Below, piece by piece: positions 43,509-52,809 of a DNA stretch of 64,000 nucleotides (positions within the stretch are counted from its first letter, which is position 1; every line of letters starts with the position of its first letter). The stretch is from Actinobacteria bacterium IMCC26207 (GTDB taxonomy: Bacteria; Actinomycetota; Acidimicrobiia; Acidimicrobiales; Microtrichaceae). The stretch is from NCBI GenBank assembly GCA_001025035.1, contig LCZK01000003.1, forward strand, positions 62,001 through 126,000, given 5' to 3'. Both the position numbers and the translations under genes were made by a program. Under the pieces are notes generated by a model that saw only the letters and a list, made by a program, of their open reading frames with translations, was not told the origin of the DNA and did not search any database.

Positions 43509-44819
43509 ATGACAGAACCAGTGAGTACCCAATCTGATCATCGAAACTCCGCGTTACCCATTGACTTGTTGTCCGACACCGCCTCTGTTGCAGGTGACGG
43601 CGCACTTTCAATCGGTGGAGTTGACCTTGCCGGCCTTGCAGACCGTTTTGGTACGCCTTTGTTTGTGTATGACGAGACGCAGCTTCGGAATCGTTGCCGA
43701 GAGGCAATCTCGGTGTTCGGCCCAGGTGGTGCGATCTATGCAACCAAGGCATTTCTATGTCGAGCAATGGCGCGTCTTGCCTATGAAGAGGGCATGCGCC
43801 TTGACGTTGCGACTAGCGGCGAGCTCCATGTGGCTCTGCAAGCTGGCGTTCCGGCAGAGGCGTTGGAACTGCATGGCAACAATAAGTCCACCGAAGAGCT
43901 CGAACAGGCGCTCCAAGCAGGGGTGGGCCGGATTGTGGTTGATTCCTTTGATGAGATGACGCGGATCGAATCACTAGTGGCTGATGGCTGCGCGGCTCCC
44001 AAGGTGCTCTTGCGAATCAACCCGGGAATTGAAGTGCATACGCACGAACATGTGCAGACGGGGAATCTTGATTCCAAGTTCGGGTTTCCCCTGTCCACCG
44101 GACAAGCAGAGGAGGCCGTGGAGCGTGCTGCAGCCAGCATTGCCATGGACCTGGTTGGCATTCACCTACACATTGGCAGCCAAGTGTTTAGCGTTCAGAA
44201 CTTCCTGCAGGGGCTGAGCACGGTGGCCCCATTCGTGGTCGAGTGTGGTCTGCCCGAGTTCGTAGTGGGCGGCGGACTCGGTGTGGCATATGTGCAGGGC
44301 GATGAGGCTCCCTCGATCACCGAGTGGGGGACTGCAATTCTGAGTAGCTGTCGCGAGCAGGGCATCACAGCTCAGATCAGCGTGGAGCCAGGTCGTGCGA
44401 TTACAGCATCTGCAGCCCTCACCCTGTACACCGTTGGCACTATCAAATTTATCCCTGGAGTGCGGACCTATGTCTCGGTGGATGGCGGAATGAGTGACAA
44501 CCCGCGACCAGTTCTGTATGGCAGCGGCTATGAGACCTTTCTGCCGCGGGCTGCGAACGCACGCAGGGAGATGCCAATTCGACTAGTCGGAAAGCATTGC
44601 GAGTCTGGTGATCTGCTGGTTCGTGAAGGCCGCGTCCCGGCAGACCTAGCCGTTGGTGATCTCATCGCAACGCCAGTAACTGGCGCATATGGGCATTCAA
44701 TGGGGTCGAACTACAACAAGGTTCTGCGGCCGGCTGTGGTTTTTGTGGCTGAGGGTCAGGCTCGTCTTGTGGTGCGCCGCGAGACGCTCGAGGATCTGCT
44801 ACTTACAGACGTTGGCTAG
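43509..44819 (+). CDS. lysA: Diaminopimelate decarboxylase
   Basis: PLP enzyme converting meso-diaminopimelate to L-lysine. Seen: IYATKAFLCRAM with the PLP lysine, VDSFDEM, GIHLHIGSQVFSVQNF, VVGGGLGVAYV (phosphate loop), SVEPGRAI, GKHCESGDLL, and the C-terminal GAYGHSMGSNYN. At 436 residues it is normal. Ten bases after argS, so cotranscribed; with hom and thrC it forms an aspartate-family amino acid cluster. Confidence 0.96.
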   Translation: MTEPVSTQSDHRNSALPIDLLSDTASVAGDGALSIGGVDLAGLADRFGTPLFVYDETQLRNRCREAISVFGPGGAIYATKAFLCRAMARLAYEEGMRLDVATSGELHVALQAGVPAEALELHGNNKSTEELEQALQAGVGRIVVDSFDEMTRIESLVADGCAAPKVLLRINPGIEVHTHEHVQTGNLDSKFGFPLSTGQAEEAVERAAASIAMDLVGIHLHIGSQVFSVQNFLQGLSTVAPFVVECGLPEFVVGGGLGVAYVQGDEAPSITEWGTAILSSCREQGITAQISVEPGRAITASAALTLYTVGTIKFIPGVRTYVSVDGGMSDNPRPVLYGSGYETFLPRAANARREMPIRLVGKHCESGDLLVREGRVPADLAVGDLIATPVTGAYGHSMGSNYNKVLRPAVVFVAEGQARLVVRRETLEDLLLTDVG

Positions 44820-44870
44820 GGCTGGGTCCGTTGGAACCGAGGCCACAGGCTCAGTCGCGAGAGAGCAAGC

Positions 44871-44919
44871 ACCGGCAAGGCTGGACCGAGTAGTTCGGGT
44901 GAGTCCTGCTGTTGCCGGT
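44871..44919 (+). promoter_or_regulatory. Inverted repeat in the hom leader
   Basis: ACCGGCAA (44871-44878) is complementary to TTGCCGGT (44912-44919), with a smaller CCGA/TCGG stem inside. It ends 11 bases before the hom GTG. It could be an mRNA structure controlling hom translation or transcription; no leader peptide rich in Thr or Ile is visible. Confidence 0.4.
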
Positions 44920-44930
44920 AGCCTCAGCAC

Positions 44931-46262
44931 GTGGCAAAAACGGTGAACATCGGAGTGCTTGGTTGCGGCAACGTAGGTGCGGCGTTAGTCGAACTTCTTC
45001 GGCTGCGCGCAGATGAGATCGAACTACGCACCGACTTGCGGTTGCAGGTTGCAAAAGTCGCAGTTCGGTCAACCTCAAAAGAGCGTGCAGTGCTGCTTGA
45101 TCCGGGTGTTCTTACCTTGGATGCTCACAGCGTTGTGACCGACCCGGAAATCGACTTGATTGTCGAGGTGATCGGTGGAATCGAGCCGGCACGAGAATTG
45201 ATCTCGCTGGCTCTGGCATCTGGAAAGGCAGTGGTCACTGCCAACAAAGAACTGTTAGCCAACATCGGAACCGAATTGTTCGCCGAGGCTGACGAGGCCG
45301 GGGTAGACCTACTCTTTGAAGCCGCTGTAGCCGGGGGAGTACCAATTGTCCGGCCACTACGTGAGTCACTAGTGGGCGAGGACATCACGCGAGTGATGGG
45401 AATCGTCAACGGCACCACGAACTACATCCTCACCAAGATGACTGATGAAGGATGGGCTTACTCCGCTGCGTTGGCCGAGGCTCAGGGCCTGGGGTATGCA
45501 GAGCGTGACCCCACAGCCGATGTCGAAGGATTTGATGCGGGGGCTAAAGCGGCCATCATTGCGACCATTGCCTTTGGTGTGCGCGTTGTTGCCGGTGACG
45601 TGTACCACGAAGGGATCTCTGGTGTTACCCAGACAGACATCGAGTTTGCTCGCCGGTTGGGCTACGTGGTCAAACTGCTCGCTATTGCTGAACGCTTTAG
45701 CGACGGCACCGTGGCTGTTCGCGTGCATCCCGCAATGGTTCCGAACGAGCATCCGCTTGCCTCGGTTCGAGACAGCTTCAACGCAGTCTTTGTGCAGGGA
45801 GCGGCTGTTGGTGACTTGATGTTCTACGGCCGAGGAGCAGGCGGAAACCCAACTGCTTCTGCAGTACTTGGAGATGTTGTCGACGCTGCTGCAAACCTGC
45901 TGAAGGGCACGCACGCAAGCAACGGCAGCTTTGCCAAGGCGAATCTTCGTCCTGTAGATGAACTGGTATCACCCTTTTACGTCAACCTTGAAGTGAGCGA
46001 CGAGCCCGGCGTGCTTGCCGCTGTTGCGGGCGTATTCGGTGACCATCGGGTGTCGATCCACTCCATGGAGCAAGAAGTCCTAGAAGAAGGCGCCCTAGAA
46101 GAAAGAGTCCAAGAGCAACAGCCCAACAGAGGTGCAGCCCGACTGATCTTTATTACCCATGCGGCACGAGAAGCAGACGTGCGAGCTACCTTGCACGAGC
46201 TCAGCGCTTTGGATTCGGTGACCTCTGTAGGGTCCGTGCTGCGAGTTATCGGTACCGACTAG
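44931..46262 (+). CDS. hom: Homoserine dehydrogenase
   Basis: NAD(P)-dependent reduction of aspartate semialdehyde to homoserine. Seen: VNIGVLGCGNVGAALVELL, VTANKELLANIG, LLFEAAVAGGVPIVRPLRE, GIVNGTTNYILTKM and AERDPTADVEGFDAGAKAAI. A C-terminal ACT domain (about residues 350-440, EVSDEPGVLAAVAGVFGDH) suggests feedback control by threonine. This domain carries a Glu/Gln-rich insertion (about 385-405, LEEGALEERVQEQQ) absent from mycobacterial ThrA as I recall it, with a CCTAGAAGAA repeat in the DNA. GTG start, 112 bases after lysA. Confidence 0.96.
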   Translation: MAKTVNIGVLGCGNVGAALVELLRLRADEIELRTDLRLQVAKVAVRSTSKERAVLLDPGVLTLDAHSVVTDPEIDLIVEVIGGIEPARELISLALASGKAVVTANKELLANIGTELFAEADEAGVDLLFEAAVAGGVPIVRPLRESLVGEDITRVMGIVNGTTNYILTKMTDEGWAYSAALAEAQGLGYAERDPTADVEGFDAGAKAAIIATIAFGVRVVAGDVYHEGISGVTQTDIEFARRLGYVVKLLAIAERFSDGTVAVRVHPAMVPNEHPLASVRDSFNAVFVQGAAVGDLMFYGRGAGGNPTASAVLGDVVDAAANLLKGTHASNGSFAKANLRPVDELVSPFYVNLEVSDEPGVLAAVAGVFGDHRVSIHSMEQEVLEEGALEERVQEQQPNRGAARLIFITHAAREADVRATLHELSALDSVTSVGSVLRVIGTD

Positions 46263-46272
46263 GAGACTTGTA

Positions 46273-47733
46273 ATGAAGTACGTATCGACAAGGGGATCTG
46301 CACCCGAGTTGGGATTTGCTGACGCCTTGCTGGCAGGTCTTGCTCTCGATGGCGGGTTGTACCTGCCCGAATTTTGGCCAGCGCTTCCAGCGCTCGAGCA
46401 GCTCCGAGGACGCAGCTATTCAGAAATCGCCGTTGAAGTCATGTGGCCATTTGTTCAGGGTGATATTCCCCGAGACGTGTTTGAAAGCATTGTCCATGAC
46501 AGCTATGCGGGCTTTGCAGCCGAGCAGGTCTGCCCCCTCGTACCTCTTGGCACTACTGCAGCAGGCGCTGACTTGTTCTTGTTGGAGCTCTTCCATGGCC
46601 CCACATTGGCATTCAAAGATGTTGCATTGCAGCTCGTGGGCCGACTCTTTGATTACGTGTTAACCCAACGTGACGAGCGCATCTGCATTCTTGGTGCAAC
46701 CTCGGGCGACACTGGGTCTGCTGCAATTGACGCAGTTCGAGATCGAGCGCGGATCGATATCTGCATACTCTTCCCCGAGGGGCGAGTCTCGGATGTTCAG
46801 CGGCGTCAGATGACCACGGTCGCAGCAAGCAACGTGCACGCGGTCGCGGTAGAGGGCACCTTCGATGATTGCCAAGACTTAGTCAAGGCAGCGTTCGGCG
46901 ACACAACGTTTCGTGACGAAGTGCATCTTGGTGCAGTGAACTCAATCAATTGGGCGCGAGTCATGGCACAAATTGTCTATTACGTAGTTGCCTACCTTGA
47001 AGCTACTGACAGCAGTGAGGCTGGAGATGAATCTCTCGGGGCTAGGGGAGTTGCCGAAGCCGGAGAGGTGACCTTCTGTGTGCCAACCGGAAACTTCGGC
47101 AACATTCTTGCTGGGTGGGCTGCCAAACAAATGGGTCTTCCAATTGACCGTCTTGTTGTGGCCTCAAATCGCAATGACATTCTCACGCGATTTTTTACGA
47201 CGGGACAAATGGAGATCCAAGGAGTGGTGCCAACCTCGAGCCCCTCAATGGATATTCAAGTGAGTTCAAATCTAGAGCGCTTGCTGTTCGAGGTACTCGA
47301 CCGTGACGGGCAGGCAGTAGCTGCGTTCATGGCAGCATTTCGTGCCGATGGATCGGTATCGGTTCCGGCTGAGATCTTGGACAAGCTCCGTGCGGAATTC
47401 GATGCAGGTAGCGTTGATGACGAATCTGCTGCAGCGACTATTCAATCGGTGCATCAACGCACTGCTTTGGTGCTCGATCCGCACTCAGCAGTTGCAGTAG
47501 CGCTAGCGGAGCAACTCGGTGGAGAAGAATCGGTTCCCGTGGTTGCGCTGGCAACGGCGCACCCAGCGAAATTTCCTGACGCTGTCGAGGCCGCACTCGG
47601 GTTCCGCCCGGAACTACCCGCTCATCTCACTGACTTGTTTGATCGCGTCGAACGAATCGAACATGTGCAGAACACGCTCGAGGCAGTGGAAGCACTCGTG
47701 CGATCGCAGCTCACATCAAGCCAGCACCCATAA
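46273..47733 (+). CDS. thrC: Threonine synthase (class I, long form)
   Basis: PLP enzyme converting O-phosphohomoserine to threonine. The 486-residue length and N-terminal domain (MKYVSTRGSAPELGFADALL, then GLALDGGLYLPE) place it with the E. coli/yeast-type long enzymes rather than the shorter mycobacterial type. PLP lysine is in HGPTLAFKDVALQL; LGATSGDTGSAAIDAVRDR is the phosphate/substrate loop, and VPTGNFGNILAGWAAKQMG follows. It starts 10 bases after hom. The gene next downstream is not thrB but an ApgM-family gene. Confidence 0.95.
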   Translation: MKYVSTRGSAPELGFADALLAGLALDGGLYLPEFWPALPALEQLRGRSYSEIAVEVMWPFVQGDIPRDVFESIVHDSYAGFAAEQVCPLVPLGTTAAGADLFLLELFHGPTLAFKDVALQLVGRLFDYVLTQRDERICILGATSGDTGSAAIDAVRDRARIDICILFPEGRVSDVQRRQMTTVAASNVHAVAVEGTFDDCQDLVKAAFGDTTFRDEVHLGAVNSINWARVMAQIVYYVVAYLEATDSSEAGDESLGARGVAEAGEVTFCVPTGNFGNILAGWAAKQMGLPIDRLVVASNRNDILTRFFTTGQMEIQGVVPTSSPSMDIQVSSNLERLLFEVLDRDGQAVAAFMAAFRADGSVSVPAEILDKLRAEFDAGSVDDESAAATIQSVHQRTALVLDPHSAVAVALAEQLGGEESVPVVALATAHPAKFPDAVEAALGFRPELPAHLTDLFDRVERIEHVQNTLEAVEALVRSQLTSSQHP

Positions 47734-47847
47734 ACCCGCACTCGTGAGCGAGTCTCACGCACGACAAAGCAAGGTTTTTGGGTTCCGTGGCAGGGAGCGA
47801 CCGGCGCAGAGGTTTTGCTTGCCTCTGTGGTGAGCAAGAATGCATGG

Positions 47848-49023
47848 ATGAAGTATGTGATTTGCGTGCCTGATGGTTGTGCCGATGAACCGCACCCTGA
47901 TTTGGGTGGGCGAACCCCCCTTGAGGTTGCCAATATGCCCGTGTTGAGCGCGCTGGCTGCTCGAGGAACGGTCGGGCGTGCTGCTGTGATTCCCGAGGGG
48001 ATGCCGCCGGGCAGCGATGTCGGCAACCTGTCCTTGTTGGGCTACGACCCCGCAGTGCATCACACAGGTCGCGCACCCATCGAGGCTGCATCCCTCGGCA
48101 TCAGAATCCGACCCGACCAAGTTGCGTTTCGCTGCAACCTCTCGACTGTGGTCACTGACGCAGATCACCCTGATGGCCTCATGGCTGACTTTGCTGGTGG
48201 TCATCCCAACTCCGAGGATGCCGCCGAGGTCATCAAGGCCTTAGACGAACAACTGGGCTCTGGAGCCGGCGCCGAGGTGAGCTTCCACCCTGGGGTTCAG
48301 TACCGTCACATCATGGTTGCACCCGAGTCTTGGGCGGCAGCGGATTGCATCCCACCGCACGACCTGACCGACGGCCCTGCTCAATGGCCAACTGGACCTG
48401 CCGGGAAACAGTTGAGTGAACTCATGAAGGCCAGTCGATCGGTCCTAGAGCAGTTCCCAGAAGTATCGGCAAATCAAATCTGGCTCTGGGGACAAGGCCA
48501 TCAGCCAGAACTTCCCTCCTTTCAGGAGACCTACGGCATCTCTGCCGCCATGGTGACTGCCGTCGACCTCGTTCGAGGCCTTGGAGTTCTCACCGGCATG
48601 GACGTGGTTCAAGTCGAGGGCGCAACAGGTTGGTATGACACCAACTACGAGGCCAAGCGTGACGCAGCGATTGCTTCACTGCAGGGTGAGACTGATCTGT
48701 TTGTGATCCACATCGAAGCCACTGACGAGGCTGGCCATGCAGGAAATCTGGCAGAGAAAGTTCGGGCTCTGGAGAACTGGGATGCGCGGGTTCTTGCTGG
48801 GCTGATCCCAGCTTTGGACGCCATGGGGGACTGGCGACTCCTGATGTCGCCGGATCATGCGACACCGTTACTGCTGAAAACTCATACATCCACCACTGTT
48901 CCCTACCTGCTCGTGGACTCTAAGGTCGACGGATCTGGTGGGGAGTACAGCGAATCAGGAACGGAGCAGGCCGAGGTCGTCCCGGGCCACGAACTGATGT
49001 CACTGCTACTTCAGCGGACCTGA
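47848..49023 (+). CDS. ApgM-family phosphotransferase; candidate alternative homoserine kinase
   Basis: A 391-residue member of the alkaline-phosphatase superfamily close to archaeal-type cofactor-independent phosphoglycerate mutase. Seen: MKYVICVPDGCADEP at the start (metal-binding Asp), PPGSDVGNLSLLGYDP (nucleophilic Ser), HIEATDEAGHAG and SPDHATP (metal ligands). It occupies the site of thrB in the order hom-thrC-x-rho. A subgroup of this family (TIGR02535, predicted functional analog of homoserine kinase) clusters with hom and thrC in genomes lacking thrB, and this gene fits that pattern. Phosphoglycerate mutase remains possible. Start chosen at the family N-terminus; codons further upstream are open. 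Confidence 0.8.
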   Translation: MKYVICVPDGCADEPHPDLGGRTPLEVANMPVLSALAARGTVGRAAVIPEGMPPGSDVGNLSLLGYDPAVHHTGRAPIEAASLGIRIRPDQVAFRCNLSTVVTDADHPDGLMADFAGGHPNSEDAAEVIKALDEQLGSGAGAEVSFHPGVQYRHIMVAPESWAAADCIPPHDLTDGPAQWPTGPAGKQLSELMKASRSVLEQFPEVSANQIWLWGQGHQPELPSFQETYGISAAMVTAVDLVRGLGVLTGMDVVQVEGATGWYDTNYEAKRDAAIASLQGETDLFVIHIEATDEAGHAGNLAEKVRALENWDARVLAGLIPALDAMGDWRLLMSPDHATPLLLKTHTSTTVPYLLVDSKVDGSGGEYSESGTEQAEVVPGHELMSLLLQRT

Positions 49024-49034
49024 GAGAAGTAAGT

Positions 49035-49063
49035 TTGCGGGTGCAACAGTCTGTTACTAGATT
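49035..49063 (+). promoter_or_regulatory. Possible sigma70-type promoter of rho with long leader
   Basis: TTGCGG (49035-49040), a 17-base spacer and TAGATT (49058-49063) form a reasonable vegetative promoter. Transcription from it would give a leader of about 240 bases before rho. The 284-base gap has no ORF; near 49252-49277 it has a GC-rich hairpin (GTCCTCGCC against GGCGGGAGGAC). Rho genes are often autoregulated through their leaders. Confidence 0.35.
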
Positions 49064-49307
49064 GGGGATTTCTTCGGCAAAGGCTGCAGGGGGATTTTGG
49101 GGTTCACCGGCCATCAGGTCGGGTTCTGAATTCTGAAACCGCATGACACTTCACTGAATTCACTGGTCAACGAACACCGTGACACGGCGTCTCATGAAGT
49201 GTTGAGCGAACTCCCCGAGTTCTGTAAGCGCGTGTTGAATATTAGGAATCGATCCCGTCCTCGCCACACTGGCGGGAGGACAGGACCCAAACCGCAGCAG
49301 GCGACTC

Positions 49308-51149
49308 GTGCCTGATGCCTCAACGAAAAGTGAGTCTGAAGCAGTGAGCGCTGATTCGATTGATCTTGATGGACTAGAACGAAAAGATCGTTCCGAGCTT
49401 GCTGTGATTGCCCAGGCTCTGGGCGGCAAGCCAACAAGCAGGGTAAAGAAAGCCGACATCATCACCATGATTTTGGAGTTGGCTGGGGTTACACCTGATG
49501 CCGATTCTGATTCTGGGGCTGGGGCCGATACAACTCCTGATTCAGGTAATGAGTCCGCAGGTGCACAAGATGCCCCTGATAATTCCGAGGCGGGGGATTC
49601 GGCTGCCGAGAGTAGCCAGAGCCAGAGTCTGGAATCTGACCGGCAGGAGCAAGAAGAGGCATCTGATAGCTCGGCTAGATCTTCGCAATCTGAGCCGTCT
49701 GAGCAGGGTCAGCAGGGTCAGCGAGAGCAGAACGGCACGGGTCAAGCTTCTGACTCTGGTGGTGAATCTGCTCGTCAACCTCGACAAGAGGCTGGATCTC
49801 GCGGCGATGCCCCAGGCGGGAATGATTCTGCCTCGGCCGGGAATGAGCCTTCAAACGCTTCTTCGAACGAAGCCTCTTCTCCGGGGTATTCCAGCAGCAC
49901 CTCGACCGAGGATGACCCACAGAACCCAGATGGGGATCCGCGTAGGCGGCGTCGCCGTCGTGGCCGCGACCGCCAAGAAGAAGGTGCAGAAGGGTCGCAA
50001 CCTTGGGAGGGCGAACTTGTTGATGTTGCGGGCGTGCTTGATCTGCGGGACGAGGGCTACGGCTTCTTGCGAGTCAATGGCTTGTTGCCAAGCCGAGAAG
50101 ACGTTTACGTGTCGGTTAAACAAACCCGCCAGCTTGGTCTGCGGCGCGGAGATTGGCTGACAGGCGCCAGCCGACCAGCTAATCGTGGTGAGAAGAATCC
50201 CGCACTCCTACGCATCGATGCAGTCAATGGGGCTGACCCGGAGTTGGCACGTGATCGCGTCAACTTTGATGAACTCACCCCGGTATTCCCCTCGGAGCAA
50301 CTTCGGTTGGAGCGAGAGGATCACCCCTATGACATGACTTCTCGCATTATCGATCTGATTGCTCCGATCGGCAAAGGGCAGCGCGGGCTTATCGTTGCAC
50401 CGCCTAAGGCTGGCAAGACCACGGTTTTGCAGACGGTGGCTCAAGCCATAGAGCAGAACCATCCCGAGGTTGAACTCATGGTTCTCCTGCTTGACGAGCG
50501 TCCTGAAGAGGTCACCGATATGCGGCGATCTATTGAGGGCGAAGTCATTGCCTCCACATTTGATCGACCCGCTGAAGAGCACACGCAGGTTGCCGAGTTA
50601 GCAATTGAGTGCGCTAAGCGTCGCGTTGAGCAGGGGCAAGACGTTGTGATTCTGTTAGACGGAATCACTCGCCTAGCTCGCGCCTACAACTTGGCTGCTC
50701 CCAATGGTGGCCGCATCATGAGCGGTGGCCTCGACACTGGTGCCCTGTACCCACCCAAGCGCTTCTTTGGAGCAGCCCGGAATATTGAAGAGGGTGGCTC
50801 GCTGACGATTTTGGCAACGGCCCTCGTCGACACCAATTCCAAAATGGACGAGGTCATCTTCGAGGAGTTCAAGGGGACCGGAAATATGGAACTTCGGCTC
50901 GATCGTGCTGCAGCAGAGCGGCGGATCTACCCTGCGATTGACGTCGACGGTTCGTCCACCCGGCATGAGGAACTGTTGATCCCAGCCGAGAAACTGGCTC
51001 AGGTTTGGAAACTTCGCCGACTTCTATCAGGTTTGGCAGCAAGTGGTGAACCGGCGGCTGGCCTGGAATTAGTCGTCGATCGGATGCGAAAATTCCCGAC
51101 CAATGATGTGTTTCTGGCAGAAATCGCCAAGTCAGCACATATCAACTAG
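49308..51149 (+). CDS. rho: Transcription termination factor Rho, with long disordered insertion
   Basis: Hexameric RNA helicase ending transcription. Residues about 15-62 are the Rho_N helical domain ([18 protein letters not shown]). Residues about 64-205 are low complexity, rich in Ser, Asp, Glu, Gln and Gly. The Arg-rich [13 protein letters not shown] leads into the RNA-binding fold ([20 protein letters not shown]). The ATPase core has [20 protein letters not shown] (Walker A), [30 protein letters not shown] (Walker B) and [20 protein letters not shown]. At 613 residues it is a long actinobacterial-type Rho. GTG start at 49308. Confidence 0.96.
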   Translation: MPDASTKSESEAVSADSIDLDGLERKDRSELAVIAQALGGKPTSRVKKADIITMILELAGVTPDADSDSGAGADTTPDSGNESAGAQDAPDNSEAGDSAAESSQSQSLESDRQEQEEASDSSARSSQSEPSEQGQQGQREQNGTGQASDSGGESARQPRQEAGSRGDAPGGNDSASAGNEPSNASSNEASSPGYSSSTSTEDDPQNPDGDPRRRRRRRGRDRQEEGAEGSQPWEGELVDVAGVLDLRDEGYGFLRVNGLLPSREDVYVSVKQTRQLGLRRGDWLTGASRPANRGEKNPALLRIDAVNGADPELARDRVNFDELTPVFPSEQLRLEREDHPYDMTSRIIDLIAPIGKGQRGLIVAPPKAGKTTVLQTVAQAIEQNHPEVELMVLLLDERPEEVTDMRRSIEGEVIASTFDRPAEEHTQVAELAIECAKRRVEQGQDVVILLDGITRLARAYNLAAPNGGRIMSGGLDTGALYPPKRFFGAARNIEEGGSLTILATALVDTNSKMDEVIFEEFKGTGNMELRLDRAAAERRIYPAIDVDGSSTRHEELLIPAEKLAQVWKLRRLLSGLAASGEPAAGLELVVDRMRKFPTNDVFLAEIAKSAHIN

Positions 51150-51224
51150 CTGAAAAGATTGACCATTGATCGCTCGGGTTCGCCCAGAGGGGTCGAGACA
51201 AGCCATACTTATCAGTCTTATCTG

Positions 51225-51247
51225 GGCCCCGCACGGAAACCGGGGCC
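51225..51247 (+). promoter_or_regulatory. Hairpin in the rpmE leader, possible L31 autoregulatory element
   Basis: GGCCCCG (51225-51231) pairs with CGGGGCC (51241-51247) around a nine-base loop, 15 bases before the rpmE start. Ribosomal leader motifs have been described upstream of bacterial L31 genes, including in actinobacteria; this may be one, but I cannot verify the match. Confidence 0.4.
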
Positions 51248-51262
51248 TCAACGGAGCGAAGC

Positions 51263-51652
51263 ATGAAACCAGGAATCCATCCCACCTATCGTTATGTCGT
51301 CTTTCAAGACACCTCGTCTGGCGACACCATGTTGACGAAGTCGACCATTGAGGCGACCGAGACCACAACTTGGACTGACGGTCAGGAATACCCGCTCGCC
51401 AAGGTAGAAATCTCGGCCTTCACACATCCGTTCTTTACGGGTCAGATGAAGATTGTCGATACTGCCGGTCGAGTCGAGCGCTTCGAGCGTCGCTACGGTC
51501 GTCGCAAGAACGTCGAGGGCGAAGGCGATGCATCTGCGGATGAGTCAACAGTGCCTGACACCGATGCTGCTGATACTGATGCGGTTGATACTGGTGCGGT
51601 TGACACCGATGCTGCAGGTCCTGAAACAGCCGAGACTGCTTCCGCTGAGTGA
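51263..51652 (+). CDS. rpmE: Ribosomal protein bL31, type B, with acidic C-terminal tail
   Basis: Large-subunit ribosomal protein. Residues 1-88 are type B L31 ([52 protein letters not shown]), with no zinc-binding CxxC pair. The remaining 40 residues are an acidic Asp/Thr/Ala/Val tail with DTDA-type repeats; typical L31 proteins end before this. It follows rho as in other actinobacteria. GGAGCG precedes the ATG. Confidence 0.93.
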   Translation: MKPGIHPTYRYVVFQDTSSGDTMLTKSTIEATETTTWTDGQEYPLAKVEISAFTHPFFTGQMKIVDTAGRVERFERRYGRRKNVEGEGDASADESTVPDTDAADTDAVDTGAVDTDAAGPETAETASAE

Positions 51653-51700
51653 TCTCTCCGACTCCGGTCGGCGTTATCTACTAGCACTGCGGGATCTCTG

Positions 51701-52807
51701 ATGACCCTGGATCCACAACAGAGGGCACGCTTGCAAAAGGCCAAGCTGCTCGCTGTGACGCGCCAGTATCTAGAGTCACCACTCAGCTCCCGTGCTACGG
51801 AAAGTCTGGAAGGCGAGCCGGCCTCAGCTCCGATTGAGATATCAGATGTTCTAGAAGCGGGATCGCTCTATGCGTTGAACTTGACTGGGCATGGCTTTGT
51901 CCTGCTTTCCGAGAGTTCGGCCCGCTCGCTCAGTGCAGCGTTGATCTGGGCAGCGCAACAACCAGTGCAGCGACTCACGGTGTTTGCCGACGCAGTAGGA
52001 GTCACCGATGCTCCATCGGCAACTGCTGCTCGACCAGAAGACCTTGCCCGTTGGGCGCAGTACTTCTTGGTCGCAGACCAGCCCATCGAGGTCCGCCTGA
52101 TTCAGGGCACGGGGTCAACCGGCATTCAACCTGGCCCGGTGCCACCGGCTTCTGTACCACCTGAGCGAAACGATGTCCTTGAGCAGCATCTCATTGACGA
52201 GGGCCTAGAGGTTGTGCACGAGCACGGCGTGACTCGCGGCGAACTGCTTGGACTCGAGGTTGCTCGCATAGTGGTGTGGCCAGAGGGATCTGGCGGCGAT
52301 AATGCACTGCACCTAGAGGTGGGAGTTGGCCGCTTCGACCGAGATGCTCATGCGGCTGTGCGCCCTGATGAGTCACCGGTTGATGACCTAGCGAAGACGG
52401 TCTCGATCTTGCGCGATCATCGCTTCCCTGGAGCCCCAACGCATGCTGTGCAAAGGCTCTCGCGTGAACGCTGGCTGCGTGCACTGCTACTCGATCAGCC
52501 GAGTCTGGTCGGTGCGCAAAGCCTGACTGCTCTTGGGATGACGACCGAGCCTTCGGGATTGCGGGATGCATTTCCTGCGGCGGCGATCGGGAGTAAACAA
52601 GACGGAACCACTGTGATTGTGGTCTGCTCCTGCGGGGTTGACCTTGCGCTCTTGCCGCTAGCTGCTGACCTTCGGGAACAGGCCAACTCAGAAGCCGTGC
52701 TTCTGCTAGCAGTGCCCGAGCAGGACCATCATGTGGCAACCAAGTGGTTGGCCTCGATGTTGCGTCAGCCAGCTGAACTCATTGCCATCGCCGTTGGGTG
52801 GGGTTGA
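51701..52807 (+). CDS. Conserved-position hypothetical protein between rpmE and prfA
   Basis: A 368-residue soluble protein that I do not recognise. The N-terminus is helical and charged (QQRARLQKAKLLAVTRQYLE); the body alternates beta-like and helical segments with YALNLTGHGFVLLSESSARS, LGLEVARIVVWPEGS and VGRFDRDAHAAVRPDES. The C-terminal third (TTVIVVCSCGVDLALLPLAA and QDHHVATKWLASMLRQ) looks like a Rossmann-type alpha/beta fold. No signal peptide or transmembrane helix. It ends two bases before the prfA ATG, so it is translated with prfA, suggesting a translation- or ribosome-linked role by association only. Confidence 0.8.
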   Translation: MTLDPQQRARLQKAKLLAVTRQYLESPLSSRATESLEGEPASAPIEISDVLEAGSLYALNLTGHGFVLLSESSARSLSAALIWAAQQPVQRLTVFADAVGVTDAPSATAARPEDLARWAQYFLVADQPIEVRLIQGTGSTGIQPGPVPPASVPPERNDVLEQHLIDEGLEVVHEHGVTRGELLGLEVARIVVWPEGSGGDNALHLEVGVGRFDRDAHAAVRPDESPVDDLAKTVSILRDHRFPGAPTHAVQRLSRERWLRALLLDQPSLVGAQSLTALGMTTEPSGLRDAFPAAAIGSKQDGTTVIVVCSCGVDLALLPLAADLREQANSEAVLLLAVPEQDHHVATKWLASMLRQPAELIAIAVGWG

Positions 52808-52809
52808 GC

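Noticed and set aside
49498..50160. 220-residue plus-strand frame overlapping rho
   Set aside because: It is out of frame with a well-defined Rho protein and covers the low-complexity region, which easily leaves other frames open.
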